Of a stretch of 64,000 nt of DNA, positions 9,503 to 19,401 are shown piece after piece. The stretch comes from Empedobacter brevis_A (lineage in GTDB: Bacteria; Bacteroidota; Bacteroidia; Flavobacteriales; Weeksellaceae): the NCBI RefSeq assembly GCF_965118635.1, contig NZ_CBCPHV010000010.1, forward strand, positions 1 through 64,000. The letters run 5' to 3'. The notes under the pieces are model-generated. The model did not search any database, was not told where the DNA came from, and saw nothing but the letters and a program-made list of their open reading frames with translations. The position numbers were made by a program, and so were the translations under genes. Each line of letters opens with the position of its first letter. Within the stretch, counting starts at the first letter, position 1.

Positions 9503-10413
9503 TATTTTTTATTTTCTTTACCTTTCAGTTTAGATTTTTGTTGAGCTTCTGGAATTGGAACATAATCGTCATCTCCAGGTACTTTCGGAAAACGATGATT
9601 TATCCAATCTTCTTTTGCCTTTTCAATTCTCTCCTTTGAGGAACTCACAAAATTCCAAAAAATAAAATGTTCTTCTGGCAATTCTTCTCCACCGAAAATA
9701 TAAACTGTAGAACCTGCTGCAATTTCAAACTCGCATAATTTTGTGTCCTTTGCTATTAACAATTGCTTTGTTCCATAAGTTTCACCATCATCTTTTATAG
9801 AACCTTCTAATACATATAATGCGGATTCTCCATATAAATCTTCTCCTAATGATACTTTGAAATCATTTTTAGCTTTAATTTCAATAAAATATAAAGGAGA
9901 ATAAACAGGAACAGCAGAAGTATATTCTTTAAATTTCCCTGCAATTAATCTATAATCTGCATTATGATCAGACCAATTTGGTAATTTTTCTGCTTCTACA
10001 TGCGTAAAACTTGGTTCTATTTCTTCAAGTTCTTTAGGTAGAGCAATCCAAATTTGAAGACCATGAAGTGTTTTATCCGTTGTTCTTAAATATTCGGGTG
10101 TTCGTTCTGAATGCACGACTCCTTTACCAGCTGTCATCCAATTAACTGCACCTGGTTTTATTTCCATTTTAGTTCCTAAACTATCACAATGCATAATAGA
10201 TCCTTCGAATAAATAAGTCAAAGTAGATAAACCAATATGTGGATGTGGACCTACATCAAGATTTTGATAATCTTTCAATTTTGTTGGTCCCATATGATCT
10301 ATAAATACAAATGGCCCTACGTGCCTTTTTTGGCGAAAAGGCAATAATCTACCTACTAAAAAATTGCCAATATCAGCAGCTTTTTCTTCTAAAATTAATC
10401 CAACATTAGACAT
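9502..10413 (-). CDS. Pirin family protein
   Basis: 303 residues. The N-terminal cupin contains the metal ligands of pirins: His57 and His59 in GPHPHIG, and His101 and Glu103 in VVHSERTPE. The opening stretch GRLLPFRQKRHVGPF is diagnostic. Bacterial pirins bind iron and some have quercetinase activity or bind transcription or metabolic partners. First gene of a two-gene operon with the OsmC protein; the start is chosen at the first ATG before the conserved region. Confidence 0.93.
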   Translation of the reverse strand: MSNVGLILEEKAADIGNFLVGRLLPFRQKRHVGPFVFIDHMGPTKLKDYQNLDVGPHPHIGLSTLTYLFEGSIMHCDSLGTKMEIKPGAVNWMTAGKGVVHSERTPEYLRTTDKTLHGLQIWIALPKELEEIEPSFTHVEAEKLPNWSDHNADYRLIAGKFKEYTSAVPVYSPLYFIEIKAKNDFKVSLGEDLYGESALYVLEGSIKDDGETYGTKQLLIAKDTKLCEFEIAAGSTVYIFGGEELPEEHFIFWNFVSSSKERIEKAKEDWINHRFPKVPGDDDYVPIPEAQQKSKLKGKENKK

Positions 10414-10480
10414 AGAAATACGTTTTTGTTTCGTGTAAATTTAGTTTTAAAAATAATTTTAAAACTTGATTTAAGATAAT

Positions 10481-10507
10481 AAAAAAAGGCTAGCCAAAAG
10501 GCTAACC
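10481..10507 (-). terminator. Intrinsic terminator of porV
   Basis: On the minus strand a GGTTAGCC / GGCTAGCC stem (one G-U pair) with a TTTT loop is followed by T7. It lies 30 bases after the porV stop and before the pirin gene. Confidence 0.82.
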
Positions 10508-10536
10508 TAATTATTTTTTTTATAATTTGAACGATT

Positions 10537-11730
10537 TTAGTAATCGTAACTATTTTGTGTTTCTCCACCAAAATTCCAAGCAATACCAAAACGTAACGTA
10601 TTTTCTAATGCATTGTTTGTATCTGAAGTTGGAATTAAATAAGAAGCATTAAATGCAAAAGCATTGTATTTAAGCCCTAAACCTAATGTTAAATGTTGGC
10701 GATCTCCTTTTGTTTTGCTTTCATGAAAATAACCTGTACGAATAAATAAAGCATCATTATAAGAATACTCTGCACCAATAGAATACATGATTTCTTTTAA
10801 TTCTTCTTTTCCTCCTCCTGGAGCATCTCCGAAAGAACTAAAAATTCCTGACATTACACCTTTATTAGGAATATAACTGCTTGTAATATTTCCTTCTTCA
10901 TCATACTCAAATTGAGGTGTAGGCACTAATAATTTAGAGAATTCTGTTGTAATTCCGACTTTATTATAATCATCAAATTTGAAATCATATCCAACTCCTA
11001 AACGCAATGTTGTAGGCAAGTAAGATGAATTGTCTTCTGAATTAGAATAATCTAATTTTGGACCAATATTAGAAATTTGAAAACCTCCTCGTAATTTCCC
11101 TTCAAAATGATTCGTGCTCATCGTTTCAGATTGATAATAACCTGCCAAATCTACTGCGAATGTATTTGCTGGTTGAACTGTAGCATCATTCATCCCATTA
11201 AATAAATCTGAACGAATAAAACGTCCTGTTACAGCCATCGAATAATTATCTGTTAAACGTAAACCGTATGATAAATCAATAGAGAATTCATTTGGCTTAG
11301 CAGTACCATCATTAATAATCAAATCGCTCCCACCAATACCGCCTGCTCCAAGTCTATTTAACTGAATTTCTCCCATATTGAAATAGTAAATACTTGCTCC
11401 TAATGTACTGCGTTCTTCTTGCCCTAAAAAAGTATAATAAGTAGCATTCAATAAAAATACATCATTTACTAGAGAGCCCATATAAGGCGTATATGAAAAG
11501 GCTACACCAGAATAATCTGGAGCAAAAGAATATTTTGCAGCATTCCAATATTGAGAATAATTATCTGCAGATGTAGCAACACCTTGATCTCCTAAACCTC
11601 CTGCGCGTGCATCTGGAGAAATTCTTAAAAAAGGAGCTCCTGTTATAATCGGATTATTAACCTCATCTTTTTTTTGAGCAAAAGTCAATCCTGATGCTAA
11701 AATCAATAAGCTTGCGGTAATTTTTTTCAT
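10537..11730 (-). CDS. porV: Type IX secretion system outer-membrane protein PorV (LptO)
   Basis: 397 residues with an N-terminal signal peptide ending near TFAQ and a run of amphipathic strands ending in an aromatic-rich C-terminus, as expected of a FadL-like 14-strand barrel. The segment RAGGLGDQGVA-(T/S)-A-(D/N) followed by YWNAAKY is characteristic of PorV. PorV collects folded cargo from the SprA translocon and shuttles it to the attachment complex containing PorU. It lies directly downstream of porU on the same strand, a gene order conserved in Flavobacteriia. Confidence 0.95.
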   Translation of the reverse strand: MKKITASLLILASGLTFAQKKDEVNNPIITGAPFLRISPDARAGGLGDQGVATSADNYSQYWNAAKYSFAPDYSGVAFSYTPYMGSLVNDVFLLNATYYTFLGQEERSTLGASIYYFNMGEIQLNRLGAGGIGGSDLIINDGTAKPNEFSIDLSYGLRLTDNYSMAVTGRFIRSDLFNGMNDATVQPANTFAVDLAGYYQSETMSTNHFEGKLRGGFQISNIGPKLDYSNSEDNSSYLPTTLRLGVGYDFKFDDYNKVGITTEFSKLLVPTPQFEYDEEGNITSSYIPNKGVMSGIFSSFGDAPGGGKEELKEIMYSIGAEYSYNDALFIRTGYFHESKTKGDRQHLTLGLGLKYNAFAFNASYLIPTSDTNNALENTLRFGIAWNFGGETQNSYDY

Positions 11731-11767
11731 TCGTGTTATTATTGATTATATTTAATCTTTTTAATTT

Positions 11768-14700
11768 TTATTTTAATATAACAAGTTTTTCAACTGCTGC
11801 TGCTGATCCTTTACAAACAGTATCATCAACACCTTTTACGTTGACCTTGTAAATATAAACGCCTTTTCCTATTTTATCTCCAAAATCGTCCAGACCATCC
11901 CATTCTATTGCATATTTTCCTGTTCGATATCCTTCTCGAAAAGGTTCTGCAGAAACTGTTTTTCGGATTGTTTTGACTAATTTTCCTGAAATTGTAAATA
12001 TCTGAACCATTACATCTAACTCAGAATCACAATTATGTTCAAAATGAAAAAACGTATTTTTCGTAAATGGATTTGGCCAATTTAGCAATTTATCAATATG
12101 CAATTGTCCAGTTCCATTTTCCATTACTACAAAGTCTAACGTTGCAGAATTAGAATTATTGTTGATGTCCCAAAATTTTAAATTTACCGTATGTTGACCA
12201 AGTTCTAGATTTTTTAATTGATACATCACTTGACCTTTCTGATAATCTTCAAAATTCTTATTGACACATGGATTTGCATCTCCACCATCGTAATAATCAT
12301 TTAAGACATATGCATCTTGCACTTTGCCATCAATTGTCGCAACAATATCATGTCCAATACTTGATCCAGTTGCATTAATCCCTGTATTATCTGTTAAACA
12401 ACCAACCAAATAAGGTGAACGATCTGTAATTCCTCCATTTGCAAAATGAAGATTGTTCATATACAATTTTCCTTGTGGGCGTTCGTCATCATTTAATCCT
12501 TCTTCATTTATTCCTTCAATTGTTATTGTTTTTAAATTTGATGCATCTTTCCCATCTTTTTCATCCCATGCATAAAACTTTATTTTACGATCACCTAATT
12601 CATAATTAATATCTTTTGGAATATAAAATTGGATCGTGAATTCACCATTTTGTACTTTTCCTGTTCCTTTGTAAATTGTTTTATTTTCAGTTTGAAAAGT
12701 TTTTCCTGCCCAATCTGACTCTGATAAAATCGTTTTTGTTTCAGATTTTTCGTATAAACTAATTGCAATTTTTCCATTAAAATTATTATCAATGGAAGCT
12801 GCATTTAATTGATTAATCTTTCCTGTAATTGTTATAAAGTCTAATGCTTTCATCTTTCCTCCAGATAATGCATCAATATCTTTTTTATTTTTAATACTTA
12901 ATATCTCAATTTCTTGCTGTGGACGATGAATTGATAACATTGGATCCCCAAGGATACTTACACTTTTATTATTCGGATGTTTTGGAGAATAACTAATTTT
13001 TGATTGATTTAAGGCTTTTCCAATTGTTTGATTTTCTAATCCATCTTTCATGAAAAATTGTTCAATCAAATAATTATTCATCGAATCGCCATAACCTGTT
13101 CCAATTGGACGATTGGTTGTAATCATTGATAAAGCTCCACCATTTGGATTTTTTAACATAGATTCTCCAGCAGAATTATATTGTGGCAAGTCCCAAATTG
13201 TAAAATCACAAGTTACAGTTGTAACAATTGGTAGACGTGAATATGCAGCATTGAAATTAGATAAATTTGTTAATTCTTCTGCTGTAATTATTCGTTCTTG
13301 TGCCCAACTTCTAGGTCCTCCATGGCCATAATACATCAAAAAATTAGAACCTAATTCTATTGCATTTAAGATCGCTTGATTTACAGTTGGATATCTAACT
13401 CCAGCAGAAGTACTTTCAAGTTGATGAGCTCCAGAGTATATTTTATTAATTGTATAAATCTGATTTTCAGATTTAGAAAATTCAGCATCAATCTTTTCAT
13501 CTAAACCTGGTGTATTAACATTATTATCATTGTCTGTAACAGCCACAAGCTTTGTTCGCCAATCTCCATACGATGTTCCTTTACCTTGTACTTTATCGTA
13601 ATATGAAATTATTTTATCAACCAGAACTTTTGCTTCTCCAGAATTTGATGCAGGAATTCGTCCAACAGCTATTTCAAACCAATTAGCATCATATCCATAA
13701 ATACCGTCAACTCCATTATTTAGCATTTTTACATGATTAGATAACATTGCAAAATAATCGTCTGTCGCAATCGATTTATCAATATTCTCTGAAGGTTCGT
13801 CTGTAAAAGTTGGGAGATAATTCGTAAAATCTTTTATTCTATTTTTAGGATCATAGGTTGTTGCGCCAAATAGAACACCATATTCTAATTTTGGACTTAA
13901 TCCATCTTTTAAAAATTTAAAGAAATCGCGAATTGCAATCGGATCTTGACTTCCTGATGAAAAATCATTGTAAACTTGTTCCGTTGTAACAACAGCTACA
14001 TTTATTTTATCATGCTTTCTTCTAAAATCTGCTAAGCGCGTTGCTTGATCAAAATATTTTGGATGTGAAACAATTACATAATCAATATCCCTCAAACTAC
14101 GAATATCTTGATTTGCTACTTTTCCTACATATTTTGCATCTGTAAAAGCATTTTCATCTTTGAAAGCGACAAATTGATTAAGGTAATTTTCACTAAATTT
14201 ATATAAATTATTTTGTGGAACAATTGAAGATATTGAATGAAAATCAGAAACATTCCATACAGAAACATTAGAAGCATTATTCAACGAAAAAGCATTAATA
14301 TTTCCTTTATTCATATCTTCTAAAAACTGAAAAGTGAATTGTTCATTGTTATAAGTTAGACCATCTTTGAAACGCAATTGTAAATAATCCAAATAGACTA
14401 ATCCAGAAGGATTTGTTCCATTCGTATTAATTGCAATATCAATCGTATTTGAATTTAAAGATATTTTATCATCTCGAAGAATTCTATTAAATAGAGAGCT
14501 TCCTAATGAATTACTAAAAATTTGCCCGTTTACATTAAGATTAAAAGAAGTATTATTGGCATTTTTACCAACAATAGAAGAACGTAAATATGCTTCTCCT
14601 CCCTTTACAGCATTTGCTTTGAACGTTTTTTTGAAACCATCTTTCAATCCAATATTTTCTCCAACCCAAATTTGACCAAGTCCATTCAAGTTAATCGAAT

Positions 14701-15631
14701 CCTTTTTATGAAACTGTAAATTATCAAAAGTTGAAAATGTTTTAATAGGATTTCCATTTAGTGATTGCTCACCTACTCTTTTTCCATTTTCACCATTAAA
14801 ACTGATAAAATAGTAAGCAAAATCATCATACAAATTATAACGAAGTTTTACATTTTCTAAATTTGTTGTATTATTTCTATACCATTGATGTGGCCCTTTT
14901 GCATAAAACAAAACATAATCATTGTTATCAAAACTTCCGTCTTCACTTCCAACAAATTTTATTGGAATTTCATTTAATGCTCCTTTTCTTTCTTCCGTTA
15001 AATTTTCCATCAAACGACCTTCTCCATTTCCATATATTTTTAACGATTTTGGATTAAAGTTGGTCGGAATTCCATTTTTCGTAAAGAAATTTTTATCTAG
15101 TTTAAAAACTCCATCTTTCGAAACTTTTATTTTATACCAATCACCAGATTTAAGAACACTTGAAGTAGAATTATCAGTTAATCTTTGCGCAAAACTTCGT
15201 TTAGATTGAGCTAATTTCGGAACAATTGAAAAAGATTCTATTTTTAAAATCTTATTGTTCTGCTTAACAAATGGTACAACTTTAACAATTAGTTTTTGTT
15301 GACCATTTTTGTCTATAATATTATAAGAAGAAAAATTAATTTTATCTGTAATTGAAGAAGTATTCAAATCAGCCAACTCATTCTGAACATCTTTATATTG
15401 AATGTTTGACAATTCAACTTCTTGATTTGTAGTAGTTAATTCAACCACAAATTCTGGAAGAAAATATCCTCCAACAAAATAATTATCTTTATTCGAAAAG
15501 AATGGAACATTCACCGTATTTCCATTCGATAAAGAAATTGTTTGATTATTCTCCCAATTAATTTTGTAATTTTGACTAAATAATTGAGGAAATTGAAGTA
15601 AAGTTGCAACTAAAATAAAATATTTCTTCAT
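11768..15631 (-). CDS. porU: Type IX secretion system C-terminal signal peptidase/sortase PorU
   Basis: 1287 residues, the usual large size. A signal peptide (ending near LFSQ) precedes beta-rich repeats, then a gingipain-like C25 peptidase domain with the catalytic His770 in YYGHGG and Cys808 in TVTCDF. The C-terminus has a NWPNPF motif and ends with an FlgD/T9SS-type Ig-like domain. PorU removes the C-terminal signal of T9SS cargo and links the cargo to anionic lipopolysaccharide. It precedes porV by about 37 bases, and is transcribed away from gldJ. Confidence 0.95.
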   Translation of the reverse strand: MKKYFILVATLLQFPQLFSQNYKINWENNQTISLSNGNTVNVPFFSNKDNYFVGGYFLPEFVVELTTTNQEVELSNIQYKDVQNELADLNTSSITDKINFSSYNIIDKNGQQKLIVKVVPFVKQNNKILKIESFSIVPKLAQSKRSFAQRLTDNSTSSVLKSGDWYKIKVSKDGVFKLDKNFFTKNGIPTNFNPKSLKIYGNGEGRLMENLTEERKGALNEIPIKFVGSEDGSFDNNDYVLFYAKGPHQWYRNNTTNLENVKLRYNLYDDFAYYFISFNGENGKRVGEQSLNGNPIKTFSTFDNLQFHKKDSINLNGLGQIWVGENIGLKDGFKKTFKANAVKGGEAYLRSSIVGKNANNTSFNLNVNGQIFSNSLGSSLFNRILRDDKISLNSNTIDIAINTNGTNPSGLVYLDYLQLRFKDGLTYNNEQFTFQFLEDMNKGNINAFSLNNASNVSVWNVSDFHSISSIVPQNNLYKFSENYLNQFVAFKDENAFTDAKYVGKVANQDIRSLRDIDYVIVSHPKYFDQATRLADFRRKHDKINVAVVTTEQVYNDFSSGSQDPIAIRDFFKFLKDGLSPKLEYGVLFGATTYDPKNRIKDFTNYLPTFTDEPSENIDKSIATDDYFAMLSNHVKMLNNGVDGIYGYDANWFEIAVGRIPASNSGEAKVLVDKIISYYDKVQGKGTSYGDWRTKLVAVTDNDNNVNTPGLDEKIDAEFSKSENQIYTINKIYSGAHQLESTSAGVRYPTVNQAILNAIELGSNFLMYYGHGGPRSWAQERIITAEELTNLSNFNAAYSRLPIVTTVTCDFTIWDLPQYNSAGESMLKNPNGGALSMITTNRPIGTGYGDSMNNYLIEQFFMKDGLENQTIGKALNQSKISYSPKHPNNKSVSILGDPMLSIHRPQQEIEILSIKNKKDIDALSGGKMKALDFITITGKINQLNAASIDNNFNGKIAISLYEKSETKTILSESDWAGKTFQTENKTIYKGTGKVQNGEFTIQFYIPKDINYELGDRKIKFYAWDEKDGKDASNLKTITIEGINEEGLNDDERPQGKLYMNNLHFANGGITDRSPYLVGCLTDNTGINATGSSIGHDIVATIDGKVQDAYVLNDYYDGGDANPCVNKNFEDYQKGQVMYQLKNLELGQHTVNLKFWDINNNSNSATLDFVVMENGTGQLHIDKLLNWPNPFTKNTFFHFEHNCDSELDVMVQIFTISGKLVKTIRKTVSAEPFREGYRTGKYAIEWDGLDDFGDKIGKGVYIYKVNVKGVDDTVCKGSAAAVEKLVILK

Positions 15632-15789
15632 GTCTGAATAACGCTATTTTGACAAATATATTTTCAATCGTAAAATAAAAAAATAATTCTTACGTTTGAT
15701 ACAAGAAATAAAGCATTTTTTCGTTGTAAGATTAATGTCAAATGCTTTTATTTGCATTAAATTTAATTTTCGAAAACCAGAAATATTCT

Positions 15790-17424
15790 ATGAAAATGAA
15801 TAAAGGACGTATTTTTTCTCTTGCCCTTGCAGCTGTTACTATGAGTGTATTCATGGGTTGTGCAAGCAGTTCAGGAAAGAAAAAAGGAGGTGGAACAAAA
15901 AATTTCACAAGCCGTACAGGATGGAAACCAAACGATAACAAAGGTTGGTTTTTTTCAGGTAAAAAGAAAGAAAATATCAAAGCATGGCCTGGAATGGTTT
16001 TCATCGAAGGTGGATCTTTTACAATGGGAATTACGAAAGATGACGTGTTACACGATTGGAATAATTCTCCTGTCCGTATGCAAGTAAAATCTTTCTTTAT
16101 TGGTGAAACTGAGGTTACAAACTACGAATACAAAGAATACTTAACTTGGTTGAAAGTTGTTTTCCCTCCAGAAGACACGCAATACAAGGACATTTATAAT
16201 GGAGCATTACCAGATGAAACTGTTTTCAACAATCAATTATCTCGTGATGATTTCTCTACAGAAAACTATTTATTTTCGCCAGAATTCAGTTATTATCCTG
16301 TAGTTGGTATTTCTTGGTTACAAGCCGTTAACTATTGTGATTGGTTAACTGATCGTGCTAACGAAAAAGCATTAATGAATAAAGGTATTTTATCGAAAGA
16401 TTATTATGCTAACGAAGAGTACAATTATGGTAATAAAACATTTAGCGCAGAACAATATAAGTTAGGTGATACAAATGTAAATGAAGCGATTGATTCGACT
16501 AAAATTATGAGAGCGAATCAAATCAAAACGCAAAATACGCGTATCTTAAGAGCGAATCGTGCGACAAGTTCTTTAGAAGTTCAGCCTTTCCGTTTACCAA
16601 CTGAAGCTGAATGGGAATATGCAGCATTAGCTTTACCAGGAAATCGCGAATACAACGAATACAAAGGGAAAGAAGTTGCTCAAAATAATCTAAGAGTAAC
16701 AAAAGGTGCTCAAAGAGGACAATACTTAGACAACTTCAAACAAGGTCGTGGAGATTACTCTGGTATTGGAGGATTTGGTAACGATGGTTCTGCAATTACA
16801 AGTGATGTTCGCAAATATCCATCAAATGATTTTGGTCTTTACGGAATGTTAGGTAACGTTGCTGAGTGGGTTTCTGATGTTTATCGTCCAATTATCGATG
16901 AAGAAGCGAATGATTTCAACTACTATCGTGGAAACATCTTAAAAACTAAAATTGATAATGGTACAGGAGGTTTCGAAAAATATGACGAAACAAACGTTGA
17001 GTACGATACATTAGACAACGGAAAATTAGTTTACAGAGGATTACCAGGTTCTTATAAAAAACAAACACAATACGATTTAACAAACTATCGTGATGGTGAT
17101 CCTAATTCTTCTTTATCGCCACGTGCAGAAGAAGGAAAAACTGCTGATGAAGCAACAGAAGATATGTACAATGCTCCTCTACGTAAATTTAGAGTAGATG
17201 AAAAAGGACGCGTAATCTTAGAAAAAGATTCTGGTAAACGTACTTCTGATATTTCTGATGAAACTCGTGTTGTAAAAGGTGGTTCTTGGAAAGACCCAAT
17301 TTATTGGATAGATCCAGGACAAAGACGTTACTTGCATCAAGCGCAAGCTACAAACTGGATTGGTTTCCGTGTAGCACAAGAATACACAGGAAGTTTCGAA
17401 TCAAAACGTAAAAGAAGAGGATAA
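15790..17424 (+). CDS. gldJ: Gliding motility/type IX secretion lipoprotein GldJ
   Basis: 544 residues from the ATG at 15790. An ATG at 15742 would add 16 residues ahead of the lipoprotein signal and is rejected. The signal ends at VFMGC, followed by a formylglycine-generating-enzyme-like (SUMF1) domain: PGMVFIEGGSFTMG near the start, RLPTEAEWEYAA in the middle, and VVKGGSW and IGFRVA at the end. GldJ stabilises GldK and the T9SS ring in the periplasm and outer membrane. It is divergent from porU and separated from murF by a terminator. Confidence 0.95.
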   Translation: MKMNKGRIFSLALAAVTMSVFMGCASSSGKKKGGGTKNFTSRTGWKPNDNKGWFFSGKKKENIKAWPGMVFIEGGSFTMGITKDDVLHDWNNSPVRMQVKSFFIGETEVTNYEYKEYLTWLKVVFPPEDTQYKDIYNGALPDETVFNNQLSRDDFSTENYLFSPEFSYYPVVGISWLQAVNYCDWLTDRANEKALMNKGILSKDYYANEEYNYGNKTFSAEQYKLGDTNVNEAIDSTKIMRANQIKTQNTRILRANRATSSLEVQPFRLPTEAEWEYAALALPGNREYNEYKGKEVAQNNLRVTKGAQRGQYLDNFKQGRGDYSGIGGFGNDGSAITSDVRKYPSNDFGLYGMLGNVAEWVSDVYRPIIDEEANDFNYYRGNILKTKIDNGTGGFEKYDETNVEYDTLDNGKLVYRGLPGSYKKQTQYDLTNYRDGDPNSSLSPRAEEGKTADEATEDMYNAPLRKFRVDEKGRVILEKDSGKRTSDISDETRVVKGGSWKDPIYWIDPGQRRYLHQAQATNWIGFRVAQEYTGSFESKRKRRG

Positions 17425-17445
17425 TAATCCTTCTCAAAATATTTT

Positions 17446-17478
17446 AAATCTCGTTGATTAATTTCAGCGAGATTTTTT
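17446..17478 (+). terminator. Intrinsic terminator between gldJ and murF
   Basis: Twelve-pair stem AAATCTCGTTGA / TCAGCGAGATTT (one T-G pair) with a TTAATT loop and T6 after it. Confidence 0.85.
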
Positions 17479-17489
17479 ATTTTTACAAC

Positions 17490-18770
17490 ATGAAAACAGC
17501 AGAAATATTCGATCAATTTCTTAAATCGAAAATCGTTACAACTGATACACGCAACATCTCAAAAAACTGTATCTTTTTTGCTTTAAAAGGAGCTAATTTC
17601 AATGGAAATACATTTGGTCAAGAAGCCATCAACCAAGGTGCTGCAATGGCAATTGTTGACGAAAAAGAGTTTGAAAATAATAATCAAAATATTTTCCTTG
17701 TCGAAGATGCTTTAGAAGCTTTACAAGATTTGGCAAGAACTTATCGCAATTATTTAAAAATTCCTTTCATCGGATTAACTGGTTCAAATGGTAAAACAAC
17801 TACAAAAGAATTGATTTCGGCTGTATTAAAAGAAAAATTCAGAACACATTATACATTTGGAAATTTAAATAACCATATTGGCGTTCCTTTAACAATACTT
17901 TCTATTCCAGAAGATACAGAAATCGCTGTAATCGAAATGGGTGCAAATCATCAAAAAGAAATCGAATTATTAGCTTCTATTTCTCAACCCGATTTCGGTT
18001 ATATTACTAATTTTGGGAAAGCGCATTTAGAAGGTTTCGGAGGTTTTGAAGGTGTTATCAAAGGTAAATCAGAATTATATGATTATCTTCAAATGCATAA
18101 CAAAACAGCTTTTGTTAATCTAAACGATCCTATTCAAGTCGAAAAAACGAATAATATCAATCGAATTACTTTTTCTGATAAAAATAATGCTGATGTTCAA
18201 ATTGAATTAATCGAAAACGAAACTGAATATTTAGCTGTAGAATATGACAATTTAATTATACATTCTCATCTTACAGGAAACTATAATTTCAGCAATATTT
18301 CTTGTGCAATAGCAATCGGACAACATTTCGGAATTGACCGTGATACTATCAAAAATGGAATTGAAAATTATTTTCCTTCAAATAATCGTTCGCAAATAAT
18401 TACTAAAGAAAATTATAAAATTGTGATGGATGCTTACAACGCAAATCCAAGTAGTATGGAAGCTTCGTTTTATAATTTTGTAAAATTCGACGGTTCTAAA
18501 ACAATTGTAATTGGCGATATGTTTGAACTTGGCGAAGAATCAAAAGCCGAACATCAACGTATTTTAGATTTAGCTGAACAATTAGACTTTGATCAAATTT
18601 TTGTTTTAGGACACAATTTTAGCGAAACGATTACAAATAATCCAAAAGTTCAAAAATTTGAAAACCGCGTTGCTTTTGAAGATTATTTAAAAAAGAATCC
18701 TATTAAAACTCAAAATATTCTAATCAAAGGTTCACATGGCATGAGACTTGATTTATTAGAAAATATTTAA
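17490..18770 (+). CDS. murF: UDP-N-acetylmuramoyl-tripeptide--D-alanyl-D-alanine ligase
   Basis: 426 residues from the ATG at 17490; the in-frame ATG at 17454 lies inside the gldJ terminator hairpin and is rejected. The Mur-ligase ATP loop GLTGSNGKTTTKE is near residue 100, followed by IEMGANHQKEI and the central-domain NFGKAHLEGFG motif; the C-terminal domain has VMDAYNANPSSM and GDMFELG. MurF adds D-Ala-D-Ala to the muropeptide in the cytosol. Linkage to gldJ is a common flavobacterial arrangement. Confidence 0.96.
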   Translation: MKTAEIFDQFLKSKIVTTDTRNISKNCIFFALKGANFNGNTFGQEAINQGAAMAIVDEKEFENNNQNIFLVEDALEALQDLARTYRNYLKIPFIGLTGSNGKTTTKELISAVLKEKFRTHYTFGNLNNHIGVPLTILSIPEDTEIAVIEMGANHQKEIELLASISQPDFGYITNFGKAHLEGFGGFEGVIKGKSELYDYLQMHNKTAFVNLNDPIQVEKTNNINRITFSDKNNADVQIELIENETEYLAVEYDNLIIHSHLTGNYNFSNISCAIAIGQHFGIDRDTIKNGIENYFPSNNRSQIITKENYKIVMDAYNANPSSMEASFYNFVKFDGSKTIVIGDMFELGEESKAEHQRILDLAEQLDFDQIFVLGHNFSETITNNPKVQKFENRVAFEDYLKKNPIKTQNILIKGSHGMRLDLLENI

Positions 18771-18790
18771 TTAAAATAATTTAAAAATCA

Positions 18791-19309
18791 ATGCTTAAAT
18801 CAATCTTTTTAACTCTCTTTTGCTCAGTAACTTTTGCTCAATCTCAATCCATAATTCATTGGAAAAAAGATTTTAAAATGAATTATGAAAACTTCAAAAA
18901 GAAACCTACTCAAACAAAAACTCCTCAAGGTTTTTTGGATTCTAAATTAGGATGGCAAATTGCTGAAATAGATGGAGAAATACCAGAACTAAAGGTTTTT
19001 AATAAATTTGATGAAAATAATTCTTGGATTTCGATGAAACATGCTGGAATTCTAAATGAAATGCAGCTACAATTTGATTTATCTGAATTGTATGCACGAA
19101 AAATAAGAAAAGATTTTGAAAATCTTAGAACACAAAAAGTAGTCAATAAAGAAGCTTATAAAGCCAAATTTACATCTGGATCAAACAATTTTCAAAAGAG
19201 ATTAAGATCAATTGCAGGAGTTTCTCTCAACCAACCAGATTTATATAAATTACTTAATAAACAGATTCAAGATTCTTTAGTAATTTATCAGGCTTATATA
19301 TCAGATTAA
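18791..19309 (+). CDS. Secreted protein of unknown function (172 aa)
   Basis: A signal peptide (MLKSIFLTLFCSVTFAQ) is followed by a soluble domain with W-K-K-D-F and a helix ISMKHAGILNEMQLQFDLSELYARKIRKD. The layout recalls DUF922-like bacterial proteins, in which that helix usually carries HExxHxD-like histidines; here the histidines are absent (NEMQLQF), so any metal site would be lost. This relation is only a pattern impression. It lies 20 bases after murF and has a terminator after it. Confidence 0.6.
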   Translation: MLKSIFLTLFCSVTFAQSQSIIHWKKDFKMNYENFKKKPTQTKTPQGFLDSKLGWQIAEIDGEIPELKVFNKFDENNSWISMKHAGILNEMQLQFDLSELYARKIRKDFENLRTQKVVNKEAYKAKFTSGSNNFQKRLRSIAGVSLNQPDLYKLLNKQIQDSLVIYQAYISD

Positions 19310-19360
19310 TTTAACAATATATAAACTTTAATTTTTTTAATTTTGAATAATAATAAATAT

Positions 19361-19387
19361 AAGCTGTGATTTTTCACAGCTTTTTTT
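19361..19387 (+). terminator. Intrinsic terminator before the endonuclease gene
   Basis: Perfect AAGCTGTGA / TCACAGCTT stem with a TTTT loop and a T7 tail. Confidence 0.88.
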
Positions 19388-19401
19388 AACACATTTGGTT
19401 T

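Noticed and set aside
14922..15209. 95-residue frame opposite porU
   Set aside because: Shadow frame inside a 1287-residue conserved gene.
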